Shown one piece after another: positions 1-8,401 of a DNA stretch of 11,030 nt (position 1 is the first letter of the stretch; every line of letters begins with the position of its first letter). The notes under the pieces are model-generated. The model saw nothing but the letters and a program-made list of their open reading frames with translations, ran no database searches and was not told where the DNA came from. The DNA comes from Planctomycetota bacterium. Lineage in GTDB: Bacteria > Planctomycetota > SZUA-567. The position numbers were made by a program, and so were the translations under genes. The stretch spans positions 1 to 11,030 of the forward strand of contig JAJBSZ010000345.1 in assembly GCA_020861125.1 (NCBI GenBank), written 5' to 3'.

Positions 1-279
1 ACCATCGACCGCGTCCTGCCCTATTACCGCGAGGTGATCCTCCGGGATATGGCCAACGGCAAACGGGTGCTCGTCGTCTCCCACGGCAACGCCCTGCGGG
101 CGCTGGTCAAGTATCTGGACAACCTTTCCGATGAGGCCATCGTCGACGTCAACATACCCACCGGCGTGCCACTGGTGTACGAATTGGACGGGAAGGGAAC
201 CGTCATCGACAAGCGCTACCTCGGGGACGGGGAGGAGATCGCCCGGCGGGTGGCCGGCGCCGCCACCGTCCACCGCTAG
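1..279 (+). CDS. gpmA: 2,3-bisphosphoglycerate-dependent phosphoglycerate mutase, C-terminal part
   Basis: This is the last 92 codons of a gene whose start lies before the window. It interconverts 2-phosphoglycerate and 3-phosphoglycerate in cytosolic glycolysis and gluconeogenesis, through a phosphohistidine enzyme. The visible part has the second histidine motif [15 protein letters not shown] (His codon at 82-84), followed by the [13 protein letters not shown] block and the [11 protein letters not shown] tail. All three line up with the C-terminal third of Escherichia coli GpmA as I recall it, so this is the cofactor-dependent branch and not the metal-dependent GpmI. The reading frame is open from base 1 to a TAG at 277-279. 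An internal GTG at 34 is only an artefact of the truncated frame, because homologous sequence continues upstream of it. The next gene converges on it from the other strand. Identity is secure; the upstream context cannot be seen. Confidence 0.95.
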   Translation, partial: TIDRVLPYYREVILRDMANGKRVLVVSHGNALRALVKYLDNLSDEAIVDVNIPTGVPLVYELDGKGTVIDKRYLGDGEEIARRVAGAATVHR

Positions 280-482
280 ACGTTCGTCCGAGACGAAAAT
301 CCGGTTCCAGCAAAGTGAACCATGGTGGTGTAGCCGAGGCAACAAACCACCGATCCGCCCGGTACGCTCGGATGTCCCGAGCGCATAGTCAAAATGGAGA
401 TCGTGGTTATATACACAGTCAATTTCCTCACCGTACTGTAGTTTGCAGAAGGTGATACCCACATGTCATAATTAACTGTATA
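280..482. other. Convergent intergenic gap with small hairpins
   Basis: This 203-base gap lies between the 3' ends of gpmA and the DUF3137 gene and looks more AT-rich than its neighbours. I see no convincing gene. The 62-codon minus-strand frame through it has no ribosome site and a non-protein-like composition. Perfect inverted repeats are TTCGTC/GACGAA (283-288 with 292-297), GGTGGT/ACCACC (about 324-350) and CGCTCGG/CCGAGCG (365-371 with 377-383, five-base loop). None has a following T-run on either strand, so they are not standard intrinsic terminators, although one may still end transcription of the two converging genes. Confidence 0.5.
365..383. repeat. Short inverted repeat (hairpin) between convergent genes
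   Basis: There is a perfect 7-bp stem, CGCTCGG at 365-371 and CCGAGCG at 377-383, with loop ATGTC. It sits about 90 bases after the gpmA stop and 100 bases after the DUF3137 stop on the other strand. No T-tract follows it in either direction. It could be a bidirectional transcript-end stabiliser or a Rho-dependent end, but the sequence does not decide this. Confidence 0.35.
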
Positions 483-1679
483 CTAGGTCATCGAACCGCT
501 GATGCCGACGCTCCCGTCCCACCAGGGATTCCGGGAGTGGGCTATGAGTTCGGCCAGTCGCGCCACCCCGTCGATGGCCGCATGCAGGTGCCGGGTATAG
601 GCCGGGTCCGTGAACGAATGCGGCTCGAAGGGTCCAAAATAGGTGAAGAGCGACGGACAGGCCGCATACACCTGATTATGAACGCAGGCCAGGGAAATTG
701 GCGCCCGCAAGCGGGTCTGCGCGGTGACCAGGGCGGTCATGACGGAGGGAGAAAACAGTGCCCGGGCTTCGGTTGCGTCCGACGCGAGAACGGTGAACCG
801 TCTCCGGAATTTCGGTTGGGCCATGGGAACCTGCTCCAGACCGGACGGGATGGCCGCCGCCAAAAACGTCCGGCCGAGCCAGCCGTTCCGCGCCTCCTCG
901 CTCCCTGGCACCACCACCATCCTGCCGGCAAAATTCCACGGCAGATCCGCCCGAAAAAACCAGCCGACAAAGGCCCGCGATTCCTCCCGGTACGTGCGCC
1001 CCCGCCGGTACGTCACCGTTTCATGCAATCCCAACAACTGGCAAAACGCCAGCGTGCAGCCGTCGATCTCGCCGGAGAAACACGCATCACAGGTATATTT
1101 ATTGACGGCAGGGAGGAGACCGCTCTCCATGATCGACCCAAGGGAAAAAACGGTTTTAGGCGCCTGGCGCAGGGTGGGCCGGCAATAGGCGGCAAGAGGG
1201 GCAAGGACCTCTTGCGAAAACCGCGTGCGGCGGGTGGCGGTGTCGAGGAGGCGGTGCTGGCAGGTCTCAGCCAACGCTCCGGCAGCCAACATGGGAATGA
1301 GGACGGCCGCAACCGACTCCTTGGCGGCAGGATGGCCGAAAGCCAGGCAGGTGACCAGGAGAAGGGCGGCCAGAGCGGCGCTGAAGAGGAGCATGGTCTC
1401 GGAGCCGCCGATACTCAACCCCCGCCATTCCAGTTGGGCGGCTGCAATGACGGCGAGGGTCAACACCACCGCTTCACCTGCCGCAATGACCGTGAGGCCG
1501 GGCGCACCCAGCAAAAAACAGGTCACACAGGCGGCCAGGACATGGAACGCCAGAAAGCAACCGAAAACGGCCGGAAGCCGGCGGAGCCGCTGACGTTCCA
1601 ATTGCCGCAGCACCGGCAGGAGGTGGCGGCGGTAAAAGGTCCCGAAAGACGGCGGAGCGGCGGTGTCGCCGTGGTCCAT
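483..1679 (-). CDS. DUF3137-type membrane protein of unknown function
   Basis: This is a 398-residue protein with an N-terminal membrane part and a large soluble C-terminal domain. Hydrophobic segments are at about residues 37-58, 62-81, 95-116 and 121-138, after a basic N terminus (RQLERQRLRRL). The soluble part has two blocks that I recognise from the DUF3137 family: FVGWFFRADLPWNF (237-250), running into GRMVVVPG, and PKFRRRFTVLASDATEAR (289-306), running into ALFSPSVM. No catalytic motif is visible and the family has no established biochemical role. Two cysteine pairs, C197/C200 and C208/C213, could be a metal or disulfide site. The ATG at 1679 has GGGAG seven bases upstream. It is the last of three minus-strand genes, 96 bases after a small exported protein, and may be co-transcribed with them. 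The family call rests on motif memory, not a search. Confidence 0.8.
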   Translation of the reverse strand: MDHGDTAAPPSFGTFYRRHLLPVLRQLERQRLRRLPAVFGCFLAFHVLAACVTCFLLGAPGLTVIAAGEAVVLTLAVIAAAQLEWRGLSIGGSETMLLFSAALAALLLVTCLAFGHPAAKESVAAVLIPMLAAGALAETCQHRLLDTATRRTRFSQEVLAPLAAYCRPTLRQAPKTVFSLGSIMESGLLPAVNKYTCDACFSGEIDGCTLAFCQLLGLHETVTYRRGRTYREESRAFVGWFFRADLPWNFAGRMVVVPGSEEARNGWLGRTFLAAAIPSGLEQVPMAQPKFRRRFTVLASDATEARALFSPSVMTALVTAQTRLRAPISLACVHNQVYAACPSLFTYFGPFEPHSFTDPAYTRHLHAAIDGVARLAELIAHSRNPWWDGSVGISGSMT

Positions 1680-1722
1680 TCTGTCTCCCGCCGGATGTCA
1701 GGGGGGACGGGTACCGCTCCTA

Positions 1723-1745
1723 CGGTGCCGGCAAGGCCGGCACCG
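1723..1745 (-). repeat. GC-rich 10-bp hairpin upstream of the DUF3137 gene
   Basis: This is a perfect 10-bp inverted repeat: CGGTGCCGGC at 1723-1732 and GCCGGCACCG at 1736-1745, with a three-base loop. It lies between the stop of the small exported protein (1776) and the start of the DUF3137 gene (1679), on the same transcript if the genes form an operon. No T-run follows on the minus strand, so a classical terminator is unlikely. An RNA-stabilising or read-through-tuning hairpin would fit. Confidence 0.45.
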
Positions 1746-1775
1746 GCGTTCCACAACAAAGCCGCGGGGTCGGCA

Positions 1776-2294
1776 TCATTCGCCGTATTCAATCAATTCG
1801 AATTCCGTTTGCCCGTTGGTGACTTTGCGAATCATGCCAAATACCGGGATTTCCGCCGACAGGACCCATTCCGACACTTCGTTTTCCAGATCGTCATCGT
1901 CATCGTATTCCTTGTTCACGTCGATGATGGTGGCGGTAAGGGTCTGGCCATGCACCACCTCTTCCCGGGTGCTGACGTCGACGGTTACCGCCGGGTCGCC
2001 GGACAGCTGGTGGACGTACTCGGGCTCCCCCGCCTCCCGGCTGATTTCCTTGGTTTCGATGACTTCACCGTCGAAAATGTTTTCGATCCGCACCGTGACC
2101 ACCGCCTCCGGTCCCGTGCCATCACGTTCGATCACCGTCTGTTTCTGGATATAACCGTCGGGCAGCCGGTAGCTTGCCCATTCGCCAACCGTGGCGGTGG
2201 CGATGCGGCTCGGCAGGCGAATTTCCGCCGCCGCTGCCGCCGCGCCCACCACCACCAGAACCGCCGCTAATACCGCCAATCGTGCCGTATGCAT
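1776..2294 (-). CDS. Small exported protein, unknown function
   Basis: This is a 172-residue protein beginning MHTARLAVLAAV with a clear signal peptide: Arg at position 5, a hydrophobic core at 6-22 and a likely signal peptidase I cut after the run of alanines at about 23. The mature part (about 150 residues) looks beta-rich. It opens with a VGEWASYRLPDG segment near 36-47, has an acidic stretch EYDDDDDLENE at 129-139 and ends VFGMIRKVTNG...IEYGE. I recognise no named domain. The open frame extends 17 codons further upstream, but the ATG at 2294 has AAAGG seven bases before it and begins directly with the signal peptide, so it was chosen. The acidic run could bind Ca2+ or another cation, which is only a guess. 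It sits in line with an exported protein upstream and the DUF3137 gene downstream, suggesting a shared periplasmic or envelope role. Confidence 0.72.
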   Translation of the reverse strand: MHTARLAVLAAVLVVVGAAAAAAEIRLPSRIATATVGEWASYRLPDGYIQKQTVIERDGTGPEAVVTVRIENIFDGEVIETKEISREAGEPEYVHQLSGDPAVTVDVSTREEVVHGQTLTATIIDVNKEYDDDDDLENEVSEWVLSAEIPVFGMIRKVTNGQTEFELIEYGE

Positions 2295-2300
2295 TTTGGA

Positions 2301-2314
2301 CCTTTCGGAAAAGG
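2301..2314 (-). promoter_or_regulatory. Small hairpin covering the ribosome site of the 1776-2294 gene
   Basis: The minus-strand RNA reads CCTTTTCCGAAAGG here. CCTTT (2314-2310) can pair with AAAGG (2305-2301) around a four-base loop, and AAAGG is the ribosome-binding site of the gene starting at 2294. The stem is only 5 bp, but it abuts the stronger hairpin at 2315-2351 and could stack on it. It may lower translation initiation; this is inferred from pairing alone. Confidence 0.35.
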
Positions 2315-2351
2315 GGCGCGGTGGCGCGGCCGCCGGCCGGGCCACCGCGCC
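2309..2351 (-). terminator. Probable weak intrinsic terminator or attenuator between two exported-protein genes
   Basis: There is a perfect 11-bp stem, GGCGCGGTGGC at 2315-2325 and GCCACCGCGCC at 2341-2351, with a 15-base GC-rich loop that has its own GGCC/GGCC pairing. On the minus strand the stem is followed by CC and then TTTT (2312-2309). It lies just after the stop of the proline-tailed protein (2370) and just before the start of the next gene (2294). The short T-run suggests partial termination, which would lower expression of the two downstream genes. On the + strand it is followed by AAAACC and would not terminate. Confidence 0.5.
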
Positions 2352-2369
2352 AAAACCTTGGGCGCGTCG

Positions 2370-3044
2370 TTACCGCTTGCCAAAACCAATGACAAACCCC
2401 CAGCCGTCGTTTTTGCCACCGTGACCACCCGGACCGGGCCGGTGCCCGGGACCAGGCCGGGGCGGCGGCGGACGGTGCGCCGGCGGACGGATGACGACCG
2501 GCGGCGGCGCAACGATCACCGACGGTGGCGGCGGCGCAACCACCACCGGCGGACCCGGACGAACTACCGTGGTAATATACGGGTCGAACAGGGTGCCCGT
2601 TCTGACCTTATCGCCGTCATTCACCACCCCGCGCAGTCCGGGACTGTTGGCGTATCCGAAGGGCTCCAGGGATAGGGTGGACGTCCGGCCCTCGCGGATC
2701 TTTACCTTTATTTTGTCCGAAGTGGACCCATAGAGGTCGTAGGTTCCCTTCTCCAGGGCGATGGTGACCGTCGTCCCGGATGGGATGAGGATGCCGCCGC
2801 CGCCGGAGCCGGCGCGGTAGAGGAACAGCCGTTCTTTGTGGTTCGCCGCCAGGGTGTAGGGCTGCCAGTCGCGGTTGGATATGGTCAGCCAGCCCTGTCT
2901 TCTCCCCAATGGCGGCGGCGAGCCGTGGTGGCGACCGAGGGGCGCCAGGGTGATTTCGGCGTGGACACGGCTGGCGGCCGGCGCCACACCCGTGCCGCAG
3001 GCCAGGGCCAGCAGGCAGCAGGCCGATAACAATGTCGCTTTCAT
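2370..3044 (-). CDS. Exported protein with a beta-rich domain and a proline-rich repeat tail
   Basis: This is a 224-residue protein. The ATG at 3044 has a strong AAGGAG seven bases upstream, so it is preferred over an in-frame start eight codons earlier. The N terminus MKATLLSACCLLALACG is a signal peptide. The residues before Cys16 (ALA-C) are not a good lipobox, so cleavage by signal peptidase I near residue 29 (VHA/E) is as likely as lipidation. Residues about 50-128 look like a compact beta domain (GWLTISNRDW, then IALEKGTYDLYG, then a lysine-rich strand). From about 164 the chain is low-complexity, with VVVAPPPPS/VIVAPPP repeats and then a Pro/Gly/His/Arg stretch, and it ends in GWGFVIGFGKR. 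A tail like this could span peptidoglycan or tether the domain. No function is recognised. It starts the three-gene minus-strand group and is divergent from the metal operon. Confidence 0.7.
   Translation of the reverse strand: MKATLLSACCLLALACGTGVAPAASRVHAEITLAPLGRHHGSPPPLGRRQGWLTISNRDWQPYTLAANHKERLFLYRAGSGGGGILIPSGTTVTIALEKGTYDLYGSTSDKIKVKIREGRTSTLSLEPFGYANSPGLRGVVNDGDKVRTGTLFDPYITTVVRPGPPVVVAPPPPSVIVAPPPVVIRPPAHRPPPPRPGPGHRPGPGGHGGKNDGWGFVIGFGKR
2501..2547 (-). repeat. 27-base tandem repeat encoding VAPPP-type units
   Basis: The segments 2501-2520 and 2528-2547 share GCGGCGGCGCAAC and differ at only two of twenty positions, at an offset of exactly 27 bases. On the minus strand they encode consecutive nine-residue units of the type V-V/I-V-A-P-P-P-P-S. 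The period keeps the reading frame, so the tail could gain or lose units by slippage. Confidence 0.6.
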
Positions 3045-3215
3045 GACACGTCTCCTTGAACCGGACACAACGGTAAAAACTGCTTTCTTCTAGTGTATCC
3101 AGCGGTACCCGAATATTACACCAGGAAATGATTAAAAAAGCCCGTCCAATTCCCCTTGCCGCACGGATTCCGCCCCTGCGAGCGTCCAGCGAACGCTAAA
3201 ATGTTCGGCTGTGGC

Positions 3216-3244
3216 TTGACAAAGCAGGCAGTCGATAGTATAAT
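3216..3244 (+). promoter_or_regulatory. Consensus sigma-70 promoter of the arsR-cadA operon
   Basis: TTGACA (3216-3221) and TATAAT (3239-3244) are both perfect matches to the sigma-70 consensus, with the optimal 17-base spacer. The predicted transcript start is around 3251, giving a leader of about 38 bases before the ATG at 3289. A promoter this strong needs repression, which fits the repressor gene directly downstream and the inverted repeat overlapping the -10 and start site. Confidence 0.9.
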
Positions 3245-3259
3245 TCGACATATGTAGAA
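3244..3259 (+). promoter_or_regulatory. Probable ArsR/SmtB operator
   Basis: TTCGACATATGTAGAA is an imperfect palindrome with a perfect core ACATATGT (3248-3255) and flanking TTC/GAA arms; one pair is mismatched. It begins at the last base of the -10 box and covers the expected transcription start. ArsR/SmtB-family repressors typically bind AT-rich inverted repeats of this size at this position and are released by metal. The link to the adjacent repressor is inferred from position. Confidence 0.75.
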
Positions 3260-3288
3260 ATGTTAAAACGTAACCCAAGGACCCTCGT

Positions 3289-3721
3289 ATGTTCGATACC
3301 CTCAGCATTGTCAAGGCTCTCGCGGACGAAAACCGCCTTCGGATACTCATGGCGCTCCGGGGAAAAGAACTGTGTGTCTGCACCTTGACCGAACTCCTCG
3401 ATCTTTCCCCTTCGACCACCTCCCGCCACCTGTCCATTTTGAAACAGGCGCGGTTGATCGAAAGCGTCAAGGATGGGAAGTTTGTCTATTACCGGCTGGT
3501 AATGCCCGAATCGCCCAGCTATCCCCTGGCCGGTCCGGCACTGGCCTGGCTGGACGCCGCCCTGGCGGAAAGTTCCCAGGTCACCACCGACGCCGCCCTG
3601 TTGCGGGGCATCATCGAACGGGGCGAAGCCGGTCTCGATCAGCGGGCGGTCAACGCCAGCCATCAACTCTATCGCCATGTGCCCGGCATCCACGCCATTG
3701 GCGACTTTGGAGAAAAAACCC

Positions 3722-3729
<8 letters not shown>
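3289..3729 (+). CDS. ArsR/SmtB-family metal-responsive repressor
   Basis: This is a 146-residue winged-helix regulator. It opens with the typical FDTLSIVKALADENRLRIL segment, then ELCVC (27-31), a helix-turn-helix with SPSTTSRHLSILKQARLI (40-57) and a wing with GKFVYYRL (63-70). ELCVC is the thiol metal site on the recognition-side helix in ArsR and CadC proteins. Cys29 and Cys31 are the only cysteines, so other ligands must complete the site. The C-terminal tail holds His125, His130, His135 and His145, which may contribute. It should repress its own operon until Zn, Cd, Pb or As(III) binds; the adjacent P1B-2 ATPase points to Zn/Cd/Pb. The ATG at 3289 has AAGGA seven bases upstream. Its stop overlaps the start of the ATPase gene, indicating translational coupling. 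The family call is strong; the exact inducer is inferred. Confidence 0.92.
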
Positions 3730-5770
<2,041 letters not shown>

Positions 5771-6013
5771 GGCGGTAGCCCAGTAATACGTCGGCCAGTC
5801 CCTTTTGCACCGCCCCGCCCGGCTGCCACGGTGGTCAGTTCCCGGTTGGTCCCACTTCCGAATGGGGTCCTCCCCAGAATATTTATACCTCGTGCCATCA
5901 GAAAACAGCTCATCTCTCGTTCTTTCTCCGCTCCACCCAGAGAAAGAGGATACCGGCGTTCACGCACCAAGGAATCAGGCGATTCATCTCACCATTTTTT
6001 TCCGTTCCCGGCG
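5771..6013. other. Convergent intergenic gap between cadA and cca
   Basis: This 243-base gap lies between two converging genes and has no convincing coding sequence. It contains one clear hairpin, listed separately, and a run of seven T at 5995-6001 that is not preceded by a stem on the + strand. No intrinsic terminator of the usual form is visible for either gene. Confidence 0.5.
5921..5947. repeat. 8-bp hairpin downstream of cadA
   Basis: TCTTTCTC (5921-5928) and GAGAAAGA (5940-5947) form a perfect 8-bp inverted repeat with an 11-base loop. It is AT-richer than a normal terminator stem and has no T-run after it on either strand. Position between convergent genes suggests a transcript-end role, but this is weak. 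Confidence 0.35.
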
Positions 6014-7522
6014 TCACCGATCGGCGGGAAGCGAATGCGTACGTTGGCAAGGTAGGGGAAGACTGCCCTCCCCTTCGGCTTCCCGCACCGCCAAGGCCAA
6101 CGCCTCGTCGCGGTCTTGAATGGTTCCTTCCAGCCGGGCGTCCTCAATCAGCCGCAGGAGACGTCCCACCTCCGGACCGGCTGGCACCCCCAGGGCCAGG
6201 ATGTCCTTGCCCCGCACCAGCGGCTCCGGCGCCGGAGGCCGCGCCCGCTCCTCCCGCCACGCTTCCAGACCGAAAAACCAGTTGGCGAGCATGGCATGGG
6301 AGGCGACGCAGTCCATCCGGTGCAATTCCAGATGCAGCGGGAAGGACGGCTCCGCCAGCCAGCGCCGCAGTTTGCTCCGCCGCATTTTCCGCAGGGTGGC
6401 GAGGTGCATGTGCCGGCGGATGAGGTCGTGGGTCATGTCGATGATCTTCCGGGGCCGGCGGAGCCGTTCCAGGATCGCCGTCGCCATCTCGCCGCCGAGG
6501 CGGTCGTGGTCGTTAAAGCGGATGCGGTCGGCCATGGTTATCGTAGCTGGTTTGCCGATGTCATGCAGGAGCCCGCTCCACGACAGCGCCAGTACCTGAC
6601 CCGCGGTCATGACCTGGCGGCAGTCATGGACCCCGGCGAGGTATTCCGCGCCGGTGAAGTTGCCCCGGCCCATGCCGGCCCTGCCACTGTCGGAGTCGGA
6701 ATGGTCCAGCGCCCGCACGTCACCCCGGACCGCCTGGTCGTTCAGGTCGAGAATAATGCTGGTATGGGTCCAGACATCGCCCTCGGGATGGAAGTCGGGT
6801 GGCTGCGGCACGCCCGCCATGGCCGCAACCTCCGGCAGGACCATGCCGAGCAGACCGGTCGACTCGAGGATGGCAAACGCCCGCCGGGACTGACCGCCCG
6901 TGAGCATCCCCTCCAGTTCCGCCGCGATCCGCTCCGGCGAAACGGTGGTTACCAGACCGGCCAAATCCGCCATGGCCCGGGCCGTCGTCGGCTCGATGGC
7001 AAAACCGGTCCGGGCAGCAAACCGGGCGGCGCGGAGCAGGCGCAGGTGGTCCTCCCGAAAGCGCTCCGCCGGTTCTCCCACCGTGCGCAGCAAACGACGG
7101 GCGATGTCCTCCTGACCGCCCACGTAATCGATGACCCGCTCCGCATCCGGATCGTAGAACAGGGCGTTCATGGTGAAATCCCGCCGTCGGGCATCCTCCG
7201 CCGCCGAGGTAAATCGGACGGCGTCCGGACGCCGGCCATCGGCATAGCCGGCGTCGGCCCGGAAGGTGGCAACCTCGTAGCCGCTGCCATCCTCCCCGAG
7301 GACGATCATCACGCCGAAGGCTTTGCCCACGGGAACGGTTCGGGCAAACAGCGCCTCGATCTGGTCCGGTGTGGCGGCGGTGGCAATGTCGAAATCCTTT
7401 GGCCGTGCGCCCAGAAGGGCGTCCCGAACGCACCCGCCACAGAAAAACGCCACGAAACCGGCGCGGCGGAGACGGTGGATGATCGCCAGGGCGTCGTCGG
7501 GCGGTGTCAACAGTGGCGGCAC
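6014..7522 (-). CDS. cca: CCA tRNA nucleotidyltransferase / poly(A) polymerase family protein with HD domain
   Basis: This is a 502-residue class II nucleotidyltransferase. CGGCVRD (28-34), the metal-binding DFD (Asp43, Asp45) and RRDFTMNALFYD (about 112-123) form the catalytic head. The PAP/CCA RNA-binding helices follow (DHLRLLRAARFAARTGF), then an HD domain with DVWTHT and GLLHDIGKP (His320-Asp321). It most likely adds or repairs CCA at tRNA 3' ends in the cytoplasm. Poly(A) polymerase activity cannot be excluded from sequence. Odd is a roughly 46-residue, Gly/Ser/Asp-rich insert at about 265-310, directly before the HD motif, where relatives usually have a short link. The start is GTG at 7522, with AGGA six bases upstream; no in-frame ATG precedes the CGGCVRD block. 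It is the last gene of a minus-strand operon, 63 bases after recO. Confidence 0.9.
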   Translation of the reverse strand: MPPLLTPPDDALAIIHRLRRAGFVAFFCGGCVRDALLGARPKDFDIATAATPDQIEALFARTVPVGKAFGVMIVLGEDGSGYEVATFRADAGYADGRRPDAVRFTSAAEDARRRDFTMNALFYDPDAERVIDYVGGQEDIARRLLRTVGEPAERFREDHLRLLRAARFAARTGFAIEPTTARAMADLAGLVTTVSPERIAAELEGMLTGGQSRRAFAILESTGLLGMVLPEVAAMAGVPQPPDFHPEGDVWTHTSIILDLNDQAVRGDVRALDHSDSDSGRAGMGRGNFTGAEYLAGVHDCRQVMTAGQVLALSWSGLLHDIGKPATITMADRIRFNDHDRLGGEMATAILERLRRPRKIIDMTHDLIRRHMHLATLRKMRRSKLRRWLAEPSFPLHLELHRMDCVASHAMLANWFFGLEAWREERARPPAPEPLVRGKDILALGVPAGPEVGRLLRLIEDARLEGTIQDRDEALALAVREAEGEGSLPLPCQRTHSLPADR

Positions 7523-7585
7523 GCGGTTTCCTTTCTTTTCCGTGGCATTCCACGATTATCCCATACCGTGGCGCCGGGAGGCCGG

Positions 7586-8401
7586 TTACCCCTCGAGCAA
7601 CTGGTACAGAACCCGCTTGCCGCGCAGGGGGCGTTCCAGGGCGTGCTGGGCATAGTCGACAAGAAAACGGAGCCAGCGCCGGCGTTCGCTGGGGGTCAGG
7701 GCGGTTTCCAGGTTTTCGGCCGTTGCGTCGCGGCCACGCAGGGACGCCAGTGCCGCCGCCGATGCCGGTATGCCGTCCCGAGCCTGCGACCGGCAGCTGC
7801 GGCAGATGAGCCCGCCGTGGCCGCGGCTGAGATAGGCGGTCTTTTCCGGGTCCGGCACGGCGCCGCAGATCACACAACGGCGCAATTCCAGGCCGAAGCC
7901 GAGCCAGCCCAGCATATCCACGATCGCCAGCTTGAGAATGCGGCCCGCCAAAACCCGGCGGTCGCCGGCGGAGAACGTCGTGCCGGCGGCCAACCCCGCC
8001 CGGGCCGGCAGGTCGCCCAGTTCCGACAGCATGGCCAGGGCAGCGGCCAGAACGGCGAAGAGCTGCGGCTGCGGCTCGCCGGGCAGGGTCGCCTCGGCCG
8101 TCAGGTCGGCAAGAAAACCGGCGGCGGCGAATGCCGGCGGAAAAAAGCGCAGGCCGGCGTGCTCGTCGACGAACGCCGCCTCGGTCAGCAGGTCGAGACT
8201 GCCCGGCGGTCGCCGGTAGATGAGTGCCTCCTCCCTCTGGTAGAGGTCCAGATGGCCGAACAGCGGACTCTTCTCGCGCCGGGCGCCCTTGGCCAGAACG
8301 TCCAGCCGGCCCAGGTCTCGGCTCAGGAGGGTGGCGACGACGCTGCTCTCGCTGAAACGGCGGGTGCGGAGGACAATGATTTCAGTGCGTACCGGCGTCA
8401 T
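7586..8401 (-). CDS. recO: DNA repair protein RecO
   Basis: This is a 271-residue RecO, which with RecR helps load RecA onto SSB-coated single-stranded DNA in gap repair. The N-terminal OB-fold region is recognisable by EIIVLRTRRFSESSVVATLL, with GRLDVLAKGARR after it. The helical C-terminal domain carries a zinc finger CVICG...CRSC (Cys176, Cys179, Cys200, Cys203), seen in many RecO proteins. Length is in the normal range. Two starts are possible: ATG at 8407 or ATG at 8401. The only Shine-Dalgarno-like GGAG is 8 bases from the second and just 2 from the first, and the second makes an ATGA overlap with the stop of the upstream pseudouridine synthase gene. Translational coupling with that gene is therefore likely. 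The upstream partner and cca downstream suggest a housekeeping operon. Confidence 0.93.
   Translation of the reverse strand: MTPVRTEIIVLRTRRFSESSVVATLLSRDLGRLDVLAKGARREKSPLFGHLDLYQREEALIYRRPPGSLDLLTEAAFVDEHAGLRFFPPAFAAAGFLADLTAEATLPGEPQPQLFAVLAAALAMLSELGDLPARAGLAAGTTFSAGDRRVLAGRILKLAIVDMLGWLGFGLELRRCVICGAVPDPEKTAYLSRGHGGLICRSCRSQARDGIPASAAALASLRGRDATAENLETALTPSERRRWLRFLVDYAQHALERPLRGKRVLYQLLEG

Larger units (their letters stand above)
3045..3288. other. Divergent intergenic region between the exported-protein gene and the metal operon
   Basis: This 244-base region holds the controls of both flanking genes and no recognisable coding sequence. The right half contains the metal-operon promoter and operator, listed separately. 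The left half is AT-richer, with an A-run at about 3134-3139. For the minus-strand gene, the best candidate is an extended -10 (TGG followed by TGTAAT) at about 3113-3121 without a good -35; it is weak evidence only. An AGCGT/ACGCT stem lies near 3180-3197. Confidence 0.4.

Noticed and set aside
276..464. A 62-codon minus-strand frame in the gap after gpmA
   Set aside because: It lacks a ribosome site, overlaps the gpmA stop and shows no protein-like pattern.
479..484. TATACT as a + strand -10 box
   Set aside because: There is no -35 at a usable distance (the nearest TTGCAG is 30 bases away) and no + strand gene downstream.
537..2270. A 577-codon open frame on the + strand
   Set aside because: It runs antisense to the DUF3137 and small exported protein genes, has a Gln/Arg/Gly-rich composition and no domain, and is a by-product of high GC content. 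The minus-strand genes have ribosome sites, membrane segments and family motifs.
2997..3002. Cys16 of the exported protein as a lipoprotein cysteine
   Set aside because: The residues before it (A-L-A) do not fit the usual lipobox with Leu at -3; signal peptidase I cleavage further on is equally likely, so no lipoprotein call is made.
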